Origin: Crocinitomicaceae bacterium
GTDB taxonomy: Bacteria; Bacteroidota; Bacteroidia; Flavobacteriales_D; Crocinitomicaceae
NCBI GenBank assembly: GCA_016709005.1
Contig: JADJEU010000001.1
Coordinates: forward strand, 620,001-684,000
Length of the DNA: 64,000 bases
Reading direction: 5' to 3'
Translations under genes and position numbers: made by a program
Shown: positions 61,289 through 64,000 of the stretch, one piece after another
Layout of the letters: the number at the start of each line of letters is the position of its first letter
Numbering within the stretch: the stretch's first letter is position 1
The notes under the pieces: model-generated
Seen by the model: the letters and a program-made list of their open reading frames with translations, nothing else
Database searches by the model: none
Told to the model about the DNA's origin: nothing

Positions 61289-64000
61289 CTATTTACTCAG
61301 ATATAGATTTCGTTCACTGTAAATTTTCTGGAAATAACTGTCGCGGAGCGAGTCAATGAAACGGATTGCTTCACCGGTTGATTTCATTTCAGGACCCAAC
61401 TCTTTATTCACATCCGGGAATTTTTCATACGAGAAAACCGGAACCTTAATTGCGTATCCTTTTTTAACCGGATTGAATTTGAAATCTTTTACTTTTTTCT
61501 CACCCAACATTACTTTAGCGGCGTAGTTCACATAAGGCTCCTGATAAGCTTTTGCAATGAATGGAACCGTACGCGAAGCTCTTGGATTGGCTTCAATCAC
61601 ATACACTTTATCGTCTTTAATCGCGAACTGAATATTAATCAAACCTACTGTTTCCAGTGCAACTGCAATCTTATTGGTAATCTCTTCAATCTGATGCATC
61701 ACTAAATCTCCCAAATTATACGGAGGAAGAACCGCATACGAATCACCTGAGTGAATTCCGGCAGGTTCAATGTGCTGCATGATTCCAATGATATAAACAT
61801 CTTTTCCATCACAAATTGCATCAGCTTCAGCTTCAATTGCACCAGTTAAAAAGTGATCCAGCAAAATCTGATTCTCTGGCATCTCATTCAAAATGTCAAC
61901 CACGTGATGCTCCAGATCCTCGTTATTGATTACGATTTTCATTTTCTGTCCACCCAATACATACGAAGGACGAACCAATAAAGGATACCCTAAATCTTTT
62001 GCAAGCTCAAGCGCTTGTTCAGCACTTTCAACGACACCAAATTTTGGATATGGAATATTCAATGACTTCAACATATTTGAGAAGCGTCCTCTGTCTTCAG
62101 CTAAATCCAAAGCGTTGAACGATGTTCCCATAATTTTAATTCCGTAGCGATCTAATTTCTGTGCCAGTTTCAAAGCGGTTTGCCCACCTAACTGAACGAT
62201 CACACCAACCGGTTTTTCATGCTGAATGATGTCGTAAATATGTTCCCAGAAAACAGGCTCAAAATAAAGTTTATCCGCTGTATCAAAATCAGTAGAAACG
62301 GTTTCAGGATTGCAGTTGATCATGATGGTTTCATACCCACATTCTTTAGCCGCAAGCACACCGTGAACACATGAATAATCGAATTCTATTCCCTGACCAA
62401 TTCTATTTGGTCCAGAACCTAGCACAACTACTTTTTTCTTTGGAGTTACTACGGATTCATTTTCATATTCAAATGTAGAGTAGTAATAAGGAGTTTGCGC
62501 TTCAAATTCTGCAGCACACGTATCCACTAGTTTGTAGACACGACGCACGCCCATTTCATTTCGTTTGGTATAAACTTCTGATTCCAGACATTTCAGCAAA
62601 TGCGCAATCTGTCTGTCTGCATAACCTTTTTGTTTGGCTTCAAACATTAAGTCTTTTGGAAGGGTGTCAATGCGATATTTTTCAATCACACGTTCAAGCT
62701 TAATCAAGTCTTCTATCTGACGTAAAAACCAGTCGTCAATTTTTGTTTTTTCTTTGATTGTTTTGAAGGGAATTCCAAGTTTGATTGCATCGTAAATATG
62801 GAACAACCGATCCCAACTTGGATTACCTAAACTGTATAATAATTTATTCTGATCTGTCACTTCTCTTCCATCTGCACCCAATCCGTTTCTTCCAATTTCA
62901 AGAGATTGACATGCTTTTTGAAGAGCCTCCTGAAAACTGCGACCAATTCCCATTACCTCACCAACTGATTTCATTTGCAAACCAAGACGTGTATCTGTTC
63001 CTGGAAATTTACCAAAGTTCCAGCGCGGAATTTTACAATCACGTAATCCAGCGTTGGTTCAAATAATGCTGAAGTTGTTTTTGTAATTTGATTTTTTAAT
63101 TCATCCAGATTGTACCCAATCGCCAATTTGGCCGCAATTTTTGCAATTGGATATCCTGTAGCTTTTGATGCTAATGCTGATGAACGTGAAACGCGTGGAT
63201 TGATTTCAATAGCAATGATATCCTCTTTGTCATCCGGACTTACTGCAAACTGCACGTTACATCCACCTGCAAAATTTCCGATGGCACGCATCATTTTGAT
63301 TGCCATGTCGCGCATTTTCTGGAACGTAGTATCGGACAAAGTCATTGCCGGAGCAACGGTGATTGAGTCTCCGGTATGGATTCCCATTGGATCAAAATTC
63401 TCAATCGAACAAATGATCACTACGTTGTCGTTGTTATCGCGCAGCAATTCCAATTCAAACTCTTTCCAACCTAGCAAGGCTTTATCAATCATCACCTCGT
63501 GAATGGGTGAAAGATGTAAACCACGATCCAGTAATTTATCAAAATCAGCCTCTTCATAAACAACCGCAGCACCAGCTCCACCCAGTGTAAATGAAGAACG
63601 TATACAAAGTGGATAACCAAATTCCTGAGCAATTCCTTTTCCTTCTAAAAATGATTTTGCCGTTGCCTGTGGAGCCATTCCAATTCCAATTTGCTCCATC
63701 AACTTTCTGAACGACTCGCGATTCTCAGTAATCTCAATAGCCGCAATGTCAACACCAATTATCTTTACGCCATACTCTTCCCAAATACCCATCTCATCAC
63801 ACTTGATAGCCAGATTAAGTGCAGTTTGACCTCCCATGGTGGGAAGTACGGCGTCAATTTTATGTTTTTTGAGAATCTGTTCAATCGACTCAACTTCAAG
63901 TGGCAACAAATAAATGTTGTCTGCCATAGTTGGATCCGTCATAATGGTCGCCGGATTGCTGTTGATCAGCGTAACTTCAATTCCTTCTTCACGCAATGAG
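61289..64000 (-). CDS. carB: Carbamoyl-phosphate synthase large subunit, 5' end outside window, one-base frameshift
   Basis: About 904 residues are visible; roughly 45 N-terminal residues lie beyond the right edge. The first ATP-grasp half shows SNPATIMTD, PTMGGQTALNLA, RSSFTLGGAGAAV and EINPRVSRSSALASKATGYP. The second half shows LGSGPNRIGQGIEFDYSCVH, QLGGQTALKLA, RPSYVLGGQKM and EANPRASRTVPFIAKA. At a TTTT run (63031-63034) one T is missing: adding an A on the coding strand turns KFRAGTLV into KIPRWNFGKFPG, the family sequence. It makes carbamoyl phosphate for pyrimidines and arginine. The C-terminus ends without a full MGS allosteric domain, as seen in related Flavobacteria. Confidence 0.93.

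Overview
The window is a chromosomal segment of a member of the Bacteroidota, probably Flavobacteriia-like. The support is AT-rich DNA, TAnnTTTG-type -7 promoter elements, proteins with T9SS type A C-terminal sorting domains, fused SecDF, fused ResB/ResC cytochrome c biogenesis protein, fused E1 alpha/beta keto-acid dehydrogenase, and small lineage families such as DUF4924 and DUF4834. Nothing in the window fixes the genus. No rRNA, tRNA or CRISPR array was seen.

Layout. 1-15 kb: the end of an M61 peptidase, a coiled-coil lipoprotein, a large seven-repeat T9SS surface protein between an intact small membrane protein gene and its truncated copy, then TatA-like, SecDF, ResBC and small genes. 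15-25 kb: E1 dehydrogenase, two outer-membrane beta-barrel receptors and a TonB-C/vWA protein. 25-28 kb: tandem lipoproteins, then a solitary unit with the architecture of an integron gene cassette (GNAT-like gene, tiny partner gene, attC-like palindrome). 28-34 kb: aconitase, BadF-type kinase, SiaC-like, OmpH-like, DUF4924 and a lipid A acyltransferase-like gene. 34-42 kb: two REPIN-like inverted-repeat elements, a tandem pair of Cys-motif/internal-lipobox/T9SS-tail proteins, a PglF/CapD-type dehydratase, a thioesterase, a MORN-like protein and a flippase. 42-46 kb: a two-component system and a sialidase-like secreted protein. 46-60.4 kb: a surface glycan operon on the minus strand with the complete CMP-pseudaminic acid pathway (PseB, PseC, a PseG-PseH fusion, PseI, PseF), methyltransferases, a GT2, a candidate nonulosonate transferase, a YfhO-like membrane protein and an FkbM methyltransferase. 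60.4-64 kb: a second GxxExxY gene, a DUF4834 gene and carB, which is cut by the right edge.

The most unusual material is two GxxExxY (PDDEXK_3) genes, each enclosed by inverted G/A-rich short-period repeats. In the first, the repeats overlap the start and stop codons, and the unit sits inside an otherwise tightly packed glycan operon. Each unit uses a different spelling of the motif (CACGGAG versus CGCAGAG/CGCAAAG), and a third spelling occurs without a gene near 15.3 kb. This looks like a repeat-bounded mobile or selfish nuclease gene. The second candidate is the integron-like cassette.

Four genes (resBC, sialidase-like, FkbM, carB) are each broken by one base in a short homopolymer. Because carB is expected to be needed and the rest of each gene is intact, these are more likely consensus errors than mutations. 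The genes are annotated across the frameshift.
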